A stretch of 64,000 bases of DNA from Hordeum vulgare subsp. vulgare (Eukaryota > Streptophyta > Magnoliopsida > Poales > Poaceae). Below, piece by piece: positions 34,680-45,867 of this stretch. The notes beneath the pieces are model-generated. The model made no database searches, was not told the DNA's origin, and saw only the letters and a list, made by a program, of their open reading frames with translations. Numbering within the stretch: position 1 is the first letter of the stretch; every line of letters starts with the position of its first letter. The stretch spans positions 27,793,874 to 27,857,873 of the forward strand of contig NC_058519.1 of the NCBI RefSeq assembly GCF_904849725.1, read 5' to 3'. The translations under genes were made by a program, and so were the position numbers.

Positions 34680-37250
34680 CATCTCCTCTTTCATATTCTC
34701 CTTGCCTTAATTTCCCCAACAATGACATAGTTAGCCCATTTAGCTCCAAAAAGACATAATTAGCCCATTTAGCTCCAAAATGCCATAATAACCTCAAAAT
34801 GGCATAAGAACCTTGGTTAGCTCATTAATATTATATACTTAGCTTGTTTTCCTCTAAAATGAGATAATTAGCCCATTTAGCTCCAAAAAGACATAGTTAG
34901 CTAATTTAGCTCCAAGAAGAGGAGAAGAGGAGAAGAAATAGGAAAAATGAAAAGAAAGAAGAAGAAGAAGAAGAGAAGAAGGAGAAGGAGGAGGAGGAGG
35001 AGAAGGAGGAGAAGGCCAAGCACCTTCTAGTCCTTCTCCTCCTCCTCCTTCTCCTCCTTCTTCTTGATTTCTTCTTCTTCTCCTCCTCCTCCTCCTCCTC
35101 TTTATTCTCCTCTTTCATATTATCCTTGCTTTAATTTCCCCAACAATGACATAATTAGCCCATTTAGCTCCGAAATGCCATAATAAGCTCAAAATGGCAT
35201 AAGAACCTTGGTTAGCTCATGAATATTATATACTTAGCTTGTTTTCCTGTAAAATGGGATAATTAGCCTATTTAGCTCCAAAAAGACATAATTAGGTAAT
35301 TTAGCTAAAACAATAGGAGAAGAGGAGAAGAAATAGGAAAAATGAATAGAAAGAAGAAGAAGAAGAGAAGAAGGAGAAGGAGGAGGAGGAGGAGGAGAAG
35401 GCCAAGGACCTTCTAGTCCTTCTCCTCCTCCTCCTTCTCCACCTTCTCGTCCTTCTTCTTGATTTCTTCTTCTTATCCTCCTCCTCCTCTTTATTTTCCT
35501 CTTTCGTATTATCCTTGCTTTAATTTCCCCAACAATGACATAATTATCTCATTTAGCTCCAAAATACCATAATAACCTCAAAATGGCACAAGAACCTTGG
35601 TTGGCTCATGAATATTATATACTTAGCTTGTTTTCCTCTAAAATGGGATAATTAGCCCATTTAGCTCCAAAAAGACATAATTATGTAATTTAGTTCCAAC
35701 AAGAGGAGAAGAAATAGGAAAAATGAAAAGAAAGAAGAAGAAGAAGAAGAAGAAGAAGAAGAAGAGAATAAGGAGAAGGAGGAGGAGGAGGAGGAGGAGA
35801 AGGCCAAGGACCTTCTAGTCCTTCTCCTCCTTCTTCTTGATTTCTTCTTCTTCCCCTCCTCCTCCTCCTCCTATTTCTTCTCCTCTTTCATATTATCCTT
35901 TGCTTTAATATCCCCAACAATGACATAATTAGCCCATTTAGCTCCATAATACCATAATAACCTCGAAATGGCATAAGAACCTTGGTTGGCTCATGAATAT
36001 TATATACTTAGCTTGTTTTCCTCTAAAATGGGATAATTAACCCATTTAGCTCGAAAAATACATAATTAGGTAATTTAGCTCCAACAAGAGGAGAAGAAAT
36101 AGGAAAAATGAAAAGAAAGAAGAAGAAGAAGAAGAAGAAGAAGAGAAGAAGGAGAAGGAGGAGGAGGAGGAGAAGGAGAAAGCCAAGGACCTTCTAGTCC
36201 TTCTCCTCCTCCTGCTTCTCCTGCTTCTCCTCCTTCTTGATTTCTTCTTTTTCTCCTCCTCCTCCTCTTTATTCTCCTCTTTCATATTATCCTTGCTTTA
36301 ATTTCCCCAACAATGACATAATTAGCCCATTTAGCTCCAAAATACCATAATAAGCTCAAAATGGCATAAGAACCTTGGTTAGCTCATGAATATTATATGC
36401 TTAGCTTGTTTTCCTATAAAATGGGATAATTAGCCCATTTAGCTGCAAAAAGGCATAATTAGGTAATTTAGCTCCAACAAGAGGAGAAGAGGAGAAGAAA
36501 TAGGAAAAATGAAAAGAAAGAAGAAGAAGAAGAAGAAGAAGAGGAGAAGAAGGAGAAGGAGGAGGAGGAGGAGGAGGAGGAGAAGGCCAAGGACCTTCTA
36601 GTCCTTCTCCTCCTCCTCCTTCTCCTCCTTCTCCTACTTCTTCTTGATTTCTTCTTCTCCTCCTCCTCCTCCTCTTTCTTCTCCTCTTTCATATTCTCCT
36701 TGCTTTAATTTCCCAAACAATGACATAATTAACCCATTTAGCTCCAAAATGCCATAATAAGCTAAAAATGGCATAAGAACCTTGGTTAGCTCATGAATAT
36801 TATATTCTTAGCTTGTTTTCCTCTAAAATGACATAATTAGCCCATATAGCTCCAAAAAGACATAATTAGGTAATTTAGCTCCAACAAGAGGAGAAGAGGA
36901 GAAGAAATAGGAAAAATGAAAAGAAAGAAGAAGAAGAAGAAGAAGAAGAAGAGAAACAGAAGGAGGAGGAGGAGGAGGAGAAGGCCAAGGACCTTCTAGT
37001 CCTTCTCCTCCTCCTCCTACTCCTCCTTCTCCTCCTTCTTCTTGATTTCTTATTCTTTCACCTCCTCCTCCTCCTCTTTCTTCTCCTATTTCATATTCTC
37101 CTTGCTTTAATTTCCCCAACAATGACATAATTAACCCATTTAGCTCCAAAATGCCATAATAAGCTAAAAATGGCATAAGAACCTTGGTTAGCTCATGAAT
37201 ATTATATTCTTAGCTTGTTTTCCGCTAAAATGACATAATTAGCTAAAAAC
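34680..37250. repeat. Seven-copy tandem array of about 0.4-kb palindromic units in CACTA 2
   Basis: The anchor 'ttgctttaatttcccc' recurs at about 34701, 35125, 35514, 35897, 36292, 36699 and 37101, spacings 383-424 bp. Each full unit has an AT-rich half ('gacataattagcccatttagctcc') and a purine arm (GAA/GGA)n joined at 'aaggaccttctagtcctt' to a pyrimidine arm (TCC/TTC)n, so each unit is a long imperfect hairpin. ORFs here encode Lys/Glu or Ser/Phe low-complexity peptides and are not genes. The array lies downstream of the accessory gene and before the subterminal repeats. Confidence 0.9.
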
Positions 37251-37399
37251 ATCATATTTTGTTCTTCTTCTGACTTTTTTATTCACATTTTTGCAGATTG
37301 GATATACTACATACATGGAAGCTGGCATTCATGGAGTTGAACAATGTCGATGGATGAACTTTATATGTATATCATCTAGTTTTCATTTGAGTTGATGAA

Positions 37400-37640
37400 C
37401 AATGTCGAACTATATGTATATGTATACATGGATAAACTGTGCAATACTATGTATGTTGGTTCTTTCGATATATGGGGATGTACATTGATTTATATGTATA
37501 TCATATATGTGTGGTGAATTATATATATGTGTTGGCAAGTATATGTGTGGTGAACTATATATCATATATGTGTGGTGAGTTATATAAATGTGCTGTAAAA
37601 TATATATATATATGTGCTGTGAAATAATATAAAACAAAAA
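37400..37640. repeat. TA-rich simple repeat (tatatgtg type)
   Basis: Irregular 'tatatgtgtggtgaa' and 'tatatat' words. Low complexity, with no gene. Confidence 0.7.
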
Positions 37641-37649
37641 AAATAGGTA

Positions 37650-38189
37650 CTATATGGGCTCTTTGCCGTCTGCGAGCTGATGGCAAAGACTTGTGCCATC
37701 AACTGGCAGATGGCAAAGGTGCCACATGGCACCCAGCTATGCATCCTGGGGTGTCTATATAGGCTCTTTGCCGTCTGCTTCCTGGGTGGACAGACGGAAA
37801 GAAGAGGGCACAAAGGAGGGGGGGAAGGAGGAGGCAGACGACAAAGAGAGGAGGGGGGGGGGGAGGAGGAGGCAGACGACAAAGAGTGGAGGGGGGGGGG
37901 GAGGAGGAGGCAGACGGCAAAGCCTCCGTTAACCCCTAACAGAGGCAACGCCTGTCGGCAGCCGTCTCGAGCACTTTGCCGACTGCTCCTATGGAAAGCT
38001 GACGGCAAAGATCTTTGCCGTCCGCTTTGTGGAGGCAGACAGCAAAGAAGGTACGACGCCATCGTAGGCTGATGCAGAAATTTTGCCGGCCGTGAGATTC
38101 TTTGCCGTCTGTGGTATTCTCTTTGCCGTCCGGGATTTAGTCTTTGCCGTCTGTGATGGCAGACGACAAAAAAGCTGATTCCTGTAGTG
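37650..38189 (+). repeat. CACTA 2 right subterminal and terminal repeats
   Basis: Multiple 'tttgccgtctgc / gcagacggcaaag' words, then gctgattcctgtagtg at the end. The words differ from those of CACTA 1 (gtctgc versus gtcagc), so the two elements are different subfamilies. Confidence 0.75.
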
Positions 38190-38190
38190 A

Positions 38191-38404
38191 CAGGTTGAAG
38201 TTTTTTATCTAATACAAGACCCGGCTCATCTTTCAAAAGACGACCCGGCCCTTTGGGGCTACAGGTTGAAGTTTTTTATCTAATACAAAGACCTGGCTCA
38301 TCTTTCAAAAGATGAGCCGGCCCTTGGGGGCTACAGGTTGGAGATTTTTTATATTCAAAGACCCGACTCATATTTCAAAAGATGAGCTGGCCCTTGGAAG
38401 GCTA
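38191..38404. repeat. Three tandem repeats of about 72 bp
   Basis: Units begin caggttg at 38191, 38262 and 38334. Each contains 'gacccggctcatctttcaaa' and its partial complement 'agatgagccggcccttgg', so each unit is also a small hairpin (ggctcatcttt/aagatgagcc). Confidence 0.8.
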
Positions 38405-40549
38405 ATGGGTGCAGGAAAATATATAAACATACATACCTCATGTTTAGTCTTCATAAGGCGGATCAAGCTCTTGTTCATTTCGTAATCCCTCTCCAGATGA
38501 CTTACGAAGCCGGAGCAAAGTTGGTCGAATTCCAGCTTCTCATATTGGGGGAGCTTGAGGTTGTCTGTGTCTTCATCAGGAGAAGGGTGAGTTGCCTTGG
38601 AGGTATGTTTGGAAAGCACTGTAGTCAGAGGAGTGGAGCAGCCAGTACCGGTGACCACGACGTCTGGATCATCAGTCGCCTTGAGAGGGCTTGACAGATT
38701 ACCCTTATCAGCGGTATTCTTCAAAATGACGGGCGAGTCATCCCGGGCTTCGGGGATGTCGTCCGCAGGAATGTCATGAGCCGTCGTTTGCTCTTCATCA
38801 GTTTCAGGGACAGAGGTGCTCGTGCCTAAGACGTCAGATGTTTGGGGAGCAGAAGATAAGTCGCCGGTTTTTATTCTCTTCGCTTGTGCTCTGTGACAAA
38901 AGCACGAAGATTAAAAGTACATATCATTGTTTAGAAAATATTGGGTTAACAAACAAGACTCACCCTTGCACACGAATCATCGGTGGGAGACCTGGTATTG
39001 CGGAGTCGCCGAATGTAGGGGGAGAAGTCTCACAGAAGAAAGGCTTGAAGTTCAAAAAGCGGTGACTCACATTTTACGCAAAGAAAGTGTATGATAAAAG
39101 CACACAAGTATACCTCGCTGGTGCGTTTCCGGACAGTTGTCTTCTCAGGCAGTCCGGTGATTAAGTCGCCAGAGTTTCTACGGGTCTTGCGTTTGGGGGT
39201 ATGTCTTGCTTTCTTCAAAAGGAAATCAGGGTCCATATAAGCATATGGGTGAGACATGGGTACTTTCCCACAGATCCGCCTGGCTGGTCTAGGAGAAGGA
39301 GAAGGTGAGACGGAAGAAATGGAAATTACCTGGACCGCATCGCCTTGGCTATCGTTATCCTCACCCTACACACAAGGATGCATGGTGTAGGCATAAGTCG
39401 AAATACATATATAATGAGTGAGGGGGAAGCATTACCTCTGAGTGCGCTTCGTCAGCATGTGACTCGCCAACAAAAGATGAATCTTTGGTGGCGGATTTCT
39501 TTTTGCTCACTGTGTTCTTCTTTTTTGGCGGCAGCTTGTTGGACTTCGGGGCGATCGCTTTGGCCCCCCTTCGCCAAAATACATCGGTTTTATGATGATA
39601 GAGGCACATTTTAAAGCCAAGAACATTGCTAAGCATAAAAAAGACAAAGGGCGGCTTCGAATCTTACTAGTGGCACCGGATTGGCACGGCAGAAGGCCTT
39701 TAGCCCAATCTTGGTGCATTCTTCCAAGGTTTCACCGATTTGTTTCTTGATGACTCCGACGATTTCGCTCTCTGAGAGTGTTTGGCGACTGAAGCATTGT
39801 GGATGGTCTACTGTACCATCATATTCATACATCAGCCCGTCTCGGCGGCTCAAGGGAAGGATGTTCCATTCTATCCAGCAACGGAATAGATCGATCCCGA
39901 TGGGCCTGTTGTTGTTCAAAGATTTTAACTTAGAGAAAATTGGGATGAACTCCGACTCTTTTTCTTTTGTGAGCTTGTTGGGGAATTTGAAATCCATGGA
40001 CACGCGATCTGCTCTGAAGCCCGGAAGAGGGTTCTCGCCGGGTGGAGAAGTGTCTTGGCAGTAGAACCATGACTCGGCCCAGCCTTTGGGATGGCTGGGC
40101 AGAAGAACTATCGGAAATCCACATTCGCGGCGTCTTTGGATGTTGACTCCTCCGAGCTCGTGGTTGGGACCGTTGGGAAACTCGGTATGGCGGTTTAGAT
40201 GGAAAAAATTCCAACATAAAGGAATTACGGGTTCTCTCTACAAATATACTTCGCAGAAGACCTGGAACTGGCATAGGTAGCTGATGGAGTTGGGTCCCAA
40301 ATCTTGAGGATGGACGTTGAGGAAATGCAGGACGTCCTGGAAAAACTTTGACCCAGGCGGCTTAAAACCACGCTCAAGGTAGTCGGTAAAGATCACTACT
40401 TCTCCTGTAGCGGGGTTGGGAGTCAACTCGCCCGGGGCGGTTCTACAACCGATGGTTTCCTTACTGTCGAGAAGACCTGCCTTAACGAACTTCTCGAGCG
40501 TGGCATCGTCGATTTTTGTCGGCAACCAGTCACACCTCATGATGGCCAT
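38380..40549 (-). pseudogene. Antisense extra gene of the Tat element (PF04195-like domain)
   Basis: On the minus strand, likely start MAIMRCDWLPTKIDD at 40549. The first exon (to about 39670) reads about 290 codons with one in-frame TAG at 40238. It includes FLNVHPQDLGPNSISYLCQFQVF-type residues characteristic of the 'putative gypsy type transposon' domain (PF04195/Transposase_28). Later exons are inferred at about 39610-39434 (a Lys-rich, NLS-like PPKKKNTVSKKK) and between 39290 and 38440 (acidic and Ser/Thr-rich, ending in SHLERDYEMNKSLIRLMKTKHE). It runs opposite to the LTR. Function is unknown; such antisense ORFs are described in Tat-lineage elements. The open frame over 290 codons suggests past selection. 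Confidence 0.6.
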
Positions 40550-41673
40550 GACTACAAAGGAGAGGGGAATGAGGCGACTTAGTAAAAAACTAAGAAATGT
40601 TCTTAACCCGCCGGTATGGGTCGACGGTGTTCGGAAAAAGGTTTGGTAACTCGCCAAATGGTTGACATACATCATAACCCGCTATTCGGGCGGCTCATGG
40701 ACATATCGTCATGGTATTATAACTCGCCCTTCAGACTGGAAGGGAAGATGTCATAGCTATGGAAATAAAGTTAAGTCGCTATGAAGGCTGGAGCTAAACG
40801 GAGACTGTCAGAGGCACTTTCTTCCTTAGGGATATTCCCGACAGATGAGCAAACATGTTTCTAAAAATGGGCAGTAAATTGCGGATCTACGAATAGATCA
40901 AAATAGAAGGATATTTCTTGGAATAATGACCGCGAACTATGCACATAACGCAGGGACAGCGTTGGGTCGGCAGTATGAAGGTCTAAGCTAGCGAAAGGAC
41001 ATAATTAAATGGTCGAAGCCTGCTACTGCCTAAGGTCTACCACAAAAACATGAAACAAATCTAAGGCAGATAAAGGTGTTCGTTGCATTGAGGAAGCTAG
41101 TTCGCGAGAAACTACAATCATGGCATTCTCGGCCTGACCCTAAATGGAGGGAATGTGTGTACCTGAGGGTAGGAGATCGGTGCCGGAGATGAATGCACGA
41201 TGTTTTGTGCTCCTTGATGCTCGGAAGATCACGGTTGATGGAGAAGCTCCAGGAGCCGGAGACGACACCGGGGTGCTGGTGTTCGGAGATGAAGTGCGCG
41301 AGGAAGACGAGGAAGAGATGGAGGTTGGTGACGGGGTTTCTCCCCCCCCCCCCATTTCCCTTGTTATTTAAAGGGCAGGAACGGAAATCGAGGTTGTCGA
41401 GGCGGGAATCGAGGCGAGAAGTGAGAGATTGCGATAATGGCGCCTAGATTTTCGGGATAAGTGATTATGAGCAAAAGATCCGTTGATGGTTGCGGAGTTG
41501 AGAGCCCCGAAACTAAGGGGATGAGGTGATATCATCCAATACTACATGGGAACTCAGATCAGGTGACAACGGGTGGTGAGTTATCATTCATCGAAGGATA
41601 GAAATGGGGAGAGTCGCCCCAAGTTGATGGGAGTCTATTGACATGAATGAATTCAAGACAATCTGGGGCCTAA
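40550..41673. other. Tat element 3' non-coding region
   Basis: No domain-bearing ORF. It contains a C12 run at 41342-41353 and a minus-strand TATA-like motif just beyond it. The last bases before the LTR (ctggggccta) are the probable polypurine tract for plus-strand synthesis. Confidence 0.5.
41365..41372 (-). promoter_or_regulatory. Candidate TATA box for the antisense gene
   Basis: TTTAAATA on the minus strand, about 0.8 kb upstream of the antisense start codon, with a Ser/Pro-rich short ORF (41355-41140) in the presumed leader. Suggestive only. Confidence 0.3.
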
Positions 41674-42167
41674 TGTTGGGGATATTACCTATGGGTAACC
41701 CGCCCCTAGTGGGCCGGGTCACCAAAGGGGCGACTCACCATTAGCTTCCGTCCCGTGGCCCAGAAGCTGATGGCGGTTCGAGAGGTCGTGTGGATGATGG
41801 ATTACCAAGAAAGCTCCTGATCATGGGGGACACGACGACTTAGAGATAACGAAAGCCACAAAGAGTAGAATGGCAGGACTTTGTAAACCCTAGGGCCTCG
41901 ACCTGTATATAAAGGCGAGTCATAGGGAGAGGTCAGGCGAGTTAGAGAGAGTCGAGAGCTAGGTCAGACGAGTTACGCCCTCCATGTAATAGAAACGACC
42001 ACTAATCCACACAAAGCAGGACGTAGGCTTTTACCTCCTCATGAGGGGCCGAACTTGGGGAAATCTGAGTCTCGCTTTCACTCACCCCCTTCGAGTCGCC
42101 ACCAAGGTGCGACGGCTCCATCTCTAAGTCCTTTCACGAGGACATCTGCCCTGACAAAACCACGACA
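41674..42167 (+). repeat. 3' LTR of the Tat-type gypsy element
   Basis: 494 bp from TGTTGGGGATATTACC to ...AACCACGACA, with TATATAAA at 41906-41913 on plus, so it is plus-oriented. The end and the preceding purine-rich bases match known Triticeae gypsy LTRs that end ACGACA before a TGGCGCC primer site. The next five bases are cattc. Confidence 0.8.
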
Positions 42168-43065
42168 CATTCACATGGTTGTACTTGTGCGTTCCTCGGT
42201 TGGTAAGGATCGGGTTCCCGAATTGCGAGACGGGGACCCCTCTTGCTTGAGGAACCACCATGATAGTTTCTCCTGAACATCTTCCTTTTCTGAAATTTTC
42301 AGTGACTCAAAGGAAAAATGAACAAGGCTCAATTAAATTCATAGCAACTACTCCGACAAGTGCCTAGAGGCCATATCACGCATCAAAACTACTTGGGCCC
42401 AGTTAAAATTAGCATGCAGAGCTCAATAACAGGGTCACCAAGGCAGAAAAAATACGCAACGAATAAGGCACTAGAGCAAAAACTAATTGGACCAATGGAG
42501 GAGTCACATACCAATGAACAATTTTCCCAAAACAGTTTGGTGAATGGGGCTTTGCACAAGGAGATCGAAAATCGCAGCAAGAAGAGCAAGAACACGGGTT
42601 TGAGCTGCGAAACAATTTTTTTCTGGAGGTAGGGGATGGAGATGGGAGCTGGAATAAGTGGAGGGGGACACGTGGGCCCCACAAGCCTAGTAGGCGCGGC
42701 CAGAGGGGGTGCCCGCACCTCCTGCGCTTGTGGCCCACTGGTGCATCCCCCTGACTAGCTCTCCGTCTCATAATTTTTCAAAAATTCCAGAAAAAAATCA
42801 TACTTGATTTTCACGGCATTGAGAGAACTTTTATTTTCGGAACACTTTTCTACGGGACGCTAAAAGAAGAAAAGAGGAGAAACTAAAGCTAAATCTATCA
42901 TTTTTCTTCTAAGCAACCGAAGGTAAAGGCTTCGAACAGAGGTTTGTGACTCCTCGATTCATCCATCCCATGGTCATCGAAAGAAATCCGTCAATGAGGT
43001 TGATCAAGTCTCCTTGACAAACTTTTTTGAATCACATACGAAAACGGAGAATTTTTGAATAGTCA
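42168..43065 (-). other. 3' non-coding region of the gag-protease gypsy
   Basis: No gene. It includes a segment (42600-42860) with 'gggccccacaagcct' and 'gagaacttttatttt' that also occur in the LTR at 47010-47180, indicating ancient sequence sharing between LTR and internal region, or a remnant LTR. Otherwise nothing is recognised. Confidence 0.4.
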
Positions 43066-43766
43066 CTAGGTTACCTCAATGGGGATGTGCATATCCCCAA
43101 CAAGCAAATCATACTTCATCTTAACAGTAGGTATAGGGCATTCAAAGCTCCCAATAAGAATCGATGAAGTTTTTTCAATAGCATTGATGCAATGTACTTT
43201 ATATTGTTTCTTCGGAAAGTGCACCGTATGCTCATTACCGTTAACATGGAAAGTGACATTGCCTTTGTTGCAATCTATAACAGCCCATGCAGTGTTTAAA
43301 AAGGGTCTTCCAAGGATGACCACCATGGCATCATCCTCGGGAATATCCAGAATAACAATGTCGTTAAGATAGTAACGTTAGCAACCACAACAGGAACATC
43401 CTCGCAAATGCCGATAGGGAAAGAAGTTGATTTGTCGGCCATTTGCAGAGAGATTTCAGTGGGTGTCAACTTATCCAGTTCAAGTCTACGATAAAGAGAG
43501 AGAGGCATAACACTAACACCGGCTCCAAGGTCGCATAAAGCAGTTCTAACGTAGTTGCCTTTAATGGAGCAAGGCATAGTGGGCACTCCGGGATCACCTA
43601 GTTTCTTAGGAGTTCCACTCTTGAAGGTATAATTAGCGACCATGGTGGAAATCTCAACCTCAGGTATCCTCCTCTTATTAGTCACAATATCTTTCATGTA
43701 CTTAGCATACAGAGACATTTTGCACATATCTGTCAAACGCATTTGCAGAAAGACAAGTTTACTCAT
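43066..43766 (-). pseudogene. Retropepsin-like aspartic protease of the gypsy element
   Basis: The active-site motif is present as LCDLGAGVSVMP (normally D-S/L-G-A), followed by QMADKSTSFPIGICEDVPV, and in another frame ILGRPFLNTAWAVIDC. A frameshift near 43365 separates the two halves. The C-terminal part ends at a stop at 43066 after IPIEVT. The enzyme would mature Gag in virus-like particles. It is broken here. Confidence 0.75.
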
Positions 43767-45788
43767 TTCAACAAATCACTCAAAATCCTCATCATCCTTT
43801 TTGTTGGATGGTTTGGGAGGAAAGAGCATGTGTTTATGAACCCATGGTTACCTTTATTTACCATGCTTCCTAGCAACGAGTCATTCTTATCGCATCTCTT
43901 ATTCTTAGGTTGTGGGTTATCAAGATCAACAGGTTCAATCTCCACATCCTTATCATTGCTAGGTTGAGCATCATCATGAACATCACTATCGATATTATCA
44001 TTAGGCTCATGTTCATCGCCCGATTGTGTTTCAGCATGAGAAACAGAGACATCATTTGGATTCTCGGGTGTAACAGCAACAGGGTTGCTAGCGTGCAGGT
44101 TCCTATCATCTTTCTTCTTCTTCCTAGAATGACTAGGTGCATCAGTGCTAACTCCTTGAGAATCTTGTTCAATTCTCTTAGGATGACCCTCAGGATACAA
44201 AGGTTCCTGGGTCATTCTACCGCCTCTAGTGACGACTCTAACATAATTGTCATTCAACCCATTGAGGAAGTCATTCTGAGCCTTAAGTACTTGTTCTACC
44301 TGAGTAGTAACCATAGAGGCATGTTTACTCAACAGCTTAAGATCATTAACGTTTCTGTCCACACAAGCACTTCAATGACTAAGCATACGGGCATTCTGTT
44401 CCAATTGTCTCCTAACATAATCATTGAAACTTTGTTGTTTGGCAACAAAGTTATCAAATTCATCCAGGCATAAGCTAGCAGGTTTATCAGAAGGAATATC
44501 GCTCTCATTGAATCTACAAAGAGAATTTACCTCTACTACCTGTATCGGGTTATCAAGACTATGGATCTCTTCGATAGGTGGTAGATTTTTGACATCTTCA
44601 GATCTAATGCCTTTCTCTCGCATAGATTTCTTAGCCTCTTGCATATCTTCAGGACTGAGGAATAGAATACCTCTTTTCTTGGGAGTTGGCTTTGGAGGTG
44701 GTTCGGGAATAGTCCAAGCATTCTCATTGCACAAAATATTATTCAATAGGATCTTAGCTTGTTCTATAGTTCGTTCCCTAAAAACACAATCGGCACAACT
44801 ATCTAGGTGGTCCTTAGAAGCATGGGTTAGTCCATTATAGAAGATATCAAGTATTTCATTCTTCTCAAGAGGGTGATCAGGCAAAGCATTCAGTAGCTGG
44901 ACAAGCCTTCCCCAAGCTTGTGGGAGACTCTTCTTCAACATGCGCAAAGTTGTATATTTCCTGCAAGGCAGCTTGCTTCTTATGGGCAGGGAAATATTTT
45001 TCAGAGAAGTAGTAAATCATATCCTTGGGACTACACTCAAAACCAGGAGCAAGAGAAGTGAACCAAGTCTTAGCATCGTCCTTTAGCGAGAAAGGAAACA
45101 ACTTAAGGATATAGTAGTGGCGGATCTTTTCCTCACTCGTGAATAGGGTGGCTATATCGTGCAGCTTAGTAAGATGTGCTACAACCGTTTCAGACTCATA
45201 ACCCTGAAAAGGATCAGATTCGGTCAAAGTGATTAACTCAGGGTCGACAGAGAATTCATAATCCTCATCGGTCACAAAGATAGGCGAAGTAGCAAACTTC
45301 GGGTCGTATTTCATCCTAGCGTTTAAAGATTTTTCTTTCCACTTGCGCGGTAATTTCTCAACATCATCGCTATCCTTACAAGAAAGAAAGTCCTCAACTA
45401 TTTCTCCCTCCATAACATAACCCTCAGGCATATCAGGCAATTCATATCAAGGAGAGCTAGTTCTAACAAGTGAAATAGCAGGTTCTACTTCAATAATCTC
45501 ATCAGTTTCAGAAGTATCATCACATCTAGCAGCAACTCTAGCAATTTGTGCATCAAGGAATGCACCTAGTGGCAAAGCAGTATCAAGAAAAGCATCATCA
45601 CAAGCATCATGGACAACAGAAGTAGCATCATCAAGCACATGCGACACATCAAAATTTCTAGCAGGAGGTGGTGTCGCAAACTTACTCATAACTGAAGGTG
45701 AATCAAGTGCAGAGCTAGATGGTAGTTCCTTACCTGTCCTCGTAGTTGAGGGCAAGACTTTAGTTTTTGGATCTATCGGATTCCTCAT
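43763..45788 (-). pseudogene. Gag polyprotein of the gypsy element (broken)
   Basis: N-terminus MRNPIDPKTKVLPSTTRTGK (45788), then a core with WFTSLAPGF, YFSEKYFPAHKK and LLNALPDHPLEKNEILDIFY, typical of Ty3/gypsy retrotransposon gag. Lesions are a TGA at 45447 where CGA is expected, a frameshift at about 44900, and a stop at 44372. The C-terminal part is hydrophilic. It forms the particle shell in intact relatives. Confidence 0.8.
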
Positions 45789-45867
45789 AGTGATCGGCAG
45801 ACGTAAATCCCAAGTGACTCAGAGAATAGAGCCATGCCTCCCCGGCAGCGGCGCCAGAAAATAGTCT

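Larger units (their letters stand above)
21191..38189 (+). mobile_element. CACTA element 2 (right part), interrupted by a Helitron
   Basis: The 3' end reads ...cctgtagtg at 38189, the complement of a CACTA terminus. It is preceded by subterminal repeats of the 'tttgccgtctgc' type. Exons homologous to the accessory gene of CACTA 1 lie at 21191-21762 and, after the Helitron, at 33181-34385, in the same order and phase. The left part, including any TNP2 gene, is not in the window, because the Sukkula-like array sits at its left edge. The three bases after the right end are aca; the matching left duplication is out of view. Confidence 0.8.
38190..42167 (+). mobile_element. Tat-lineage Ty3/gypsy retrotransposon, 3' part
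   Basis: The sequence after CACTA 2 shows three tandem repeats of about 72 bp, an antisense multi-exon gene, a non-coding stretch, and a plus-strand LTR (41674-42167). Short tandem repeats and an extra antisense ORF between pol and the 3' LTR are known in Tat-lineage plant gypsy elements. The gag-pol part would lie left of CACTA 2, outside the window. The family could be Latidu/Danae-like; I am not sure of the name. Confidence 0.65.

Noticed and set aside
34906..37176. Lys/Glu- and Ser/Phe-rich ORFs in the tandem hairpin array
   Set aside because: Products of (GAA)n/(TTC)n low complexity, repeated with each unit.
34680..37250. CRISPR-like array
   Set aside because: Units are 0.4 kb with no short repeat-spacer pattern, and the genome is eukaryotic.
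42055..42276. ORF crossing the right edge of the Tat LTR
   Set aside because: It spans the LTR and flank junction and has no domain. Chance frame.
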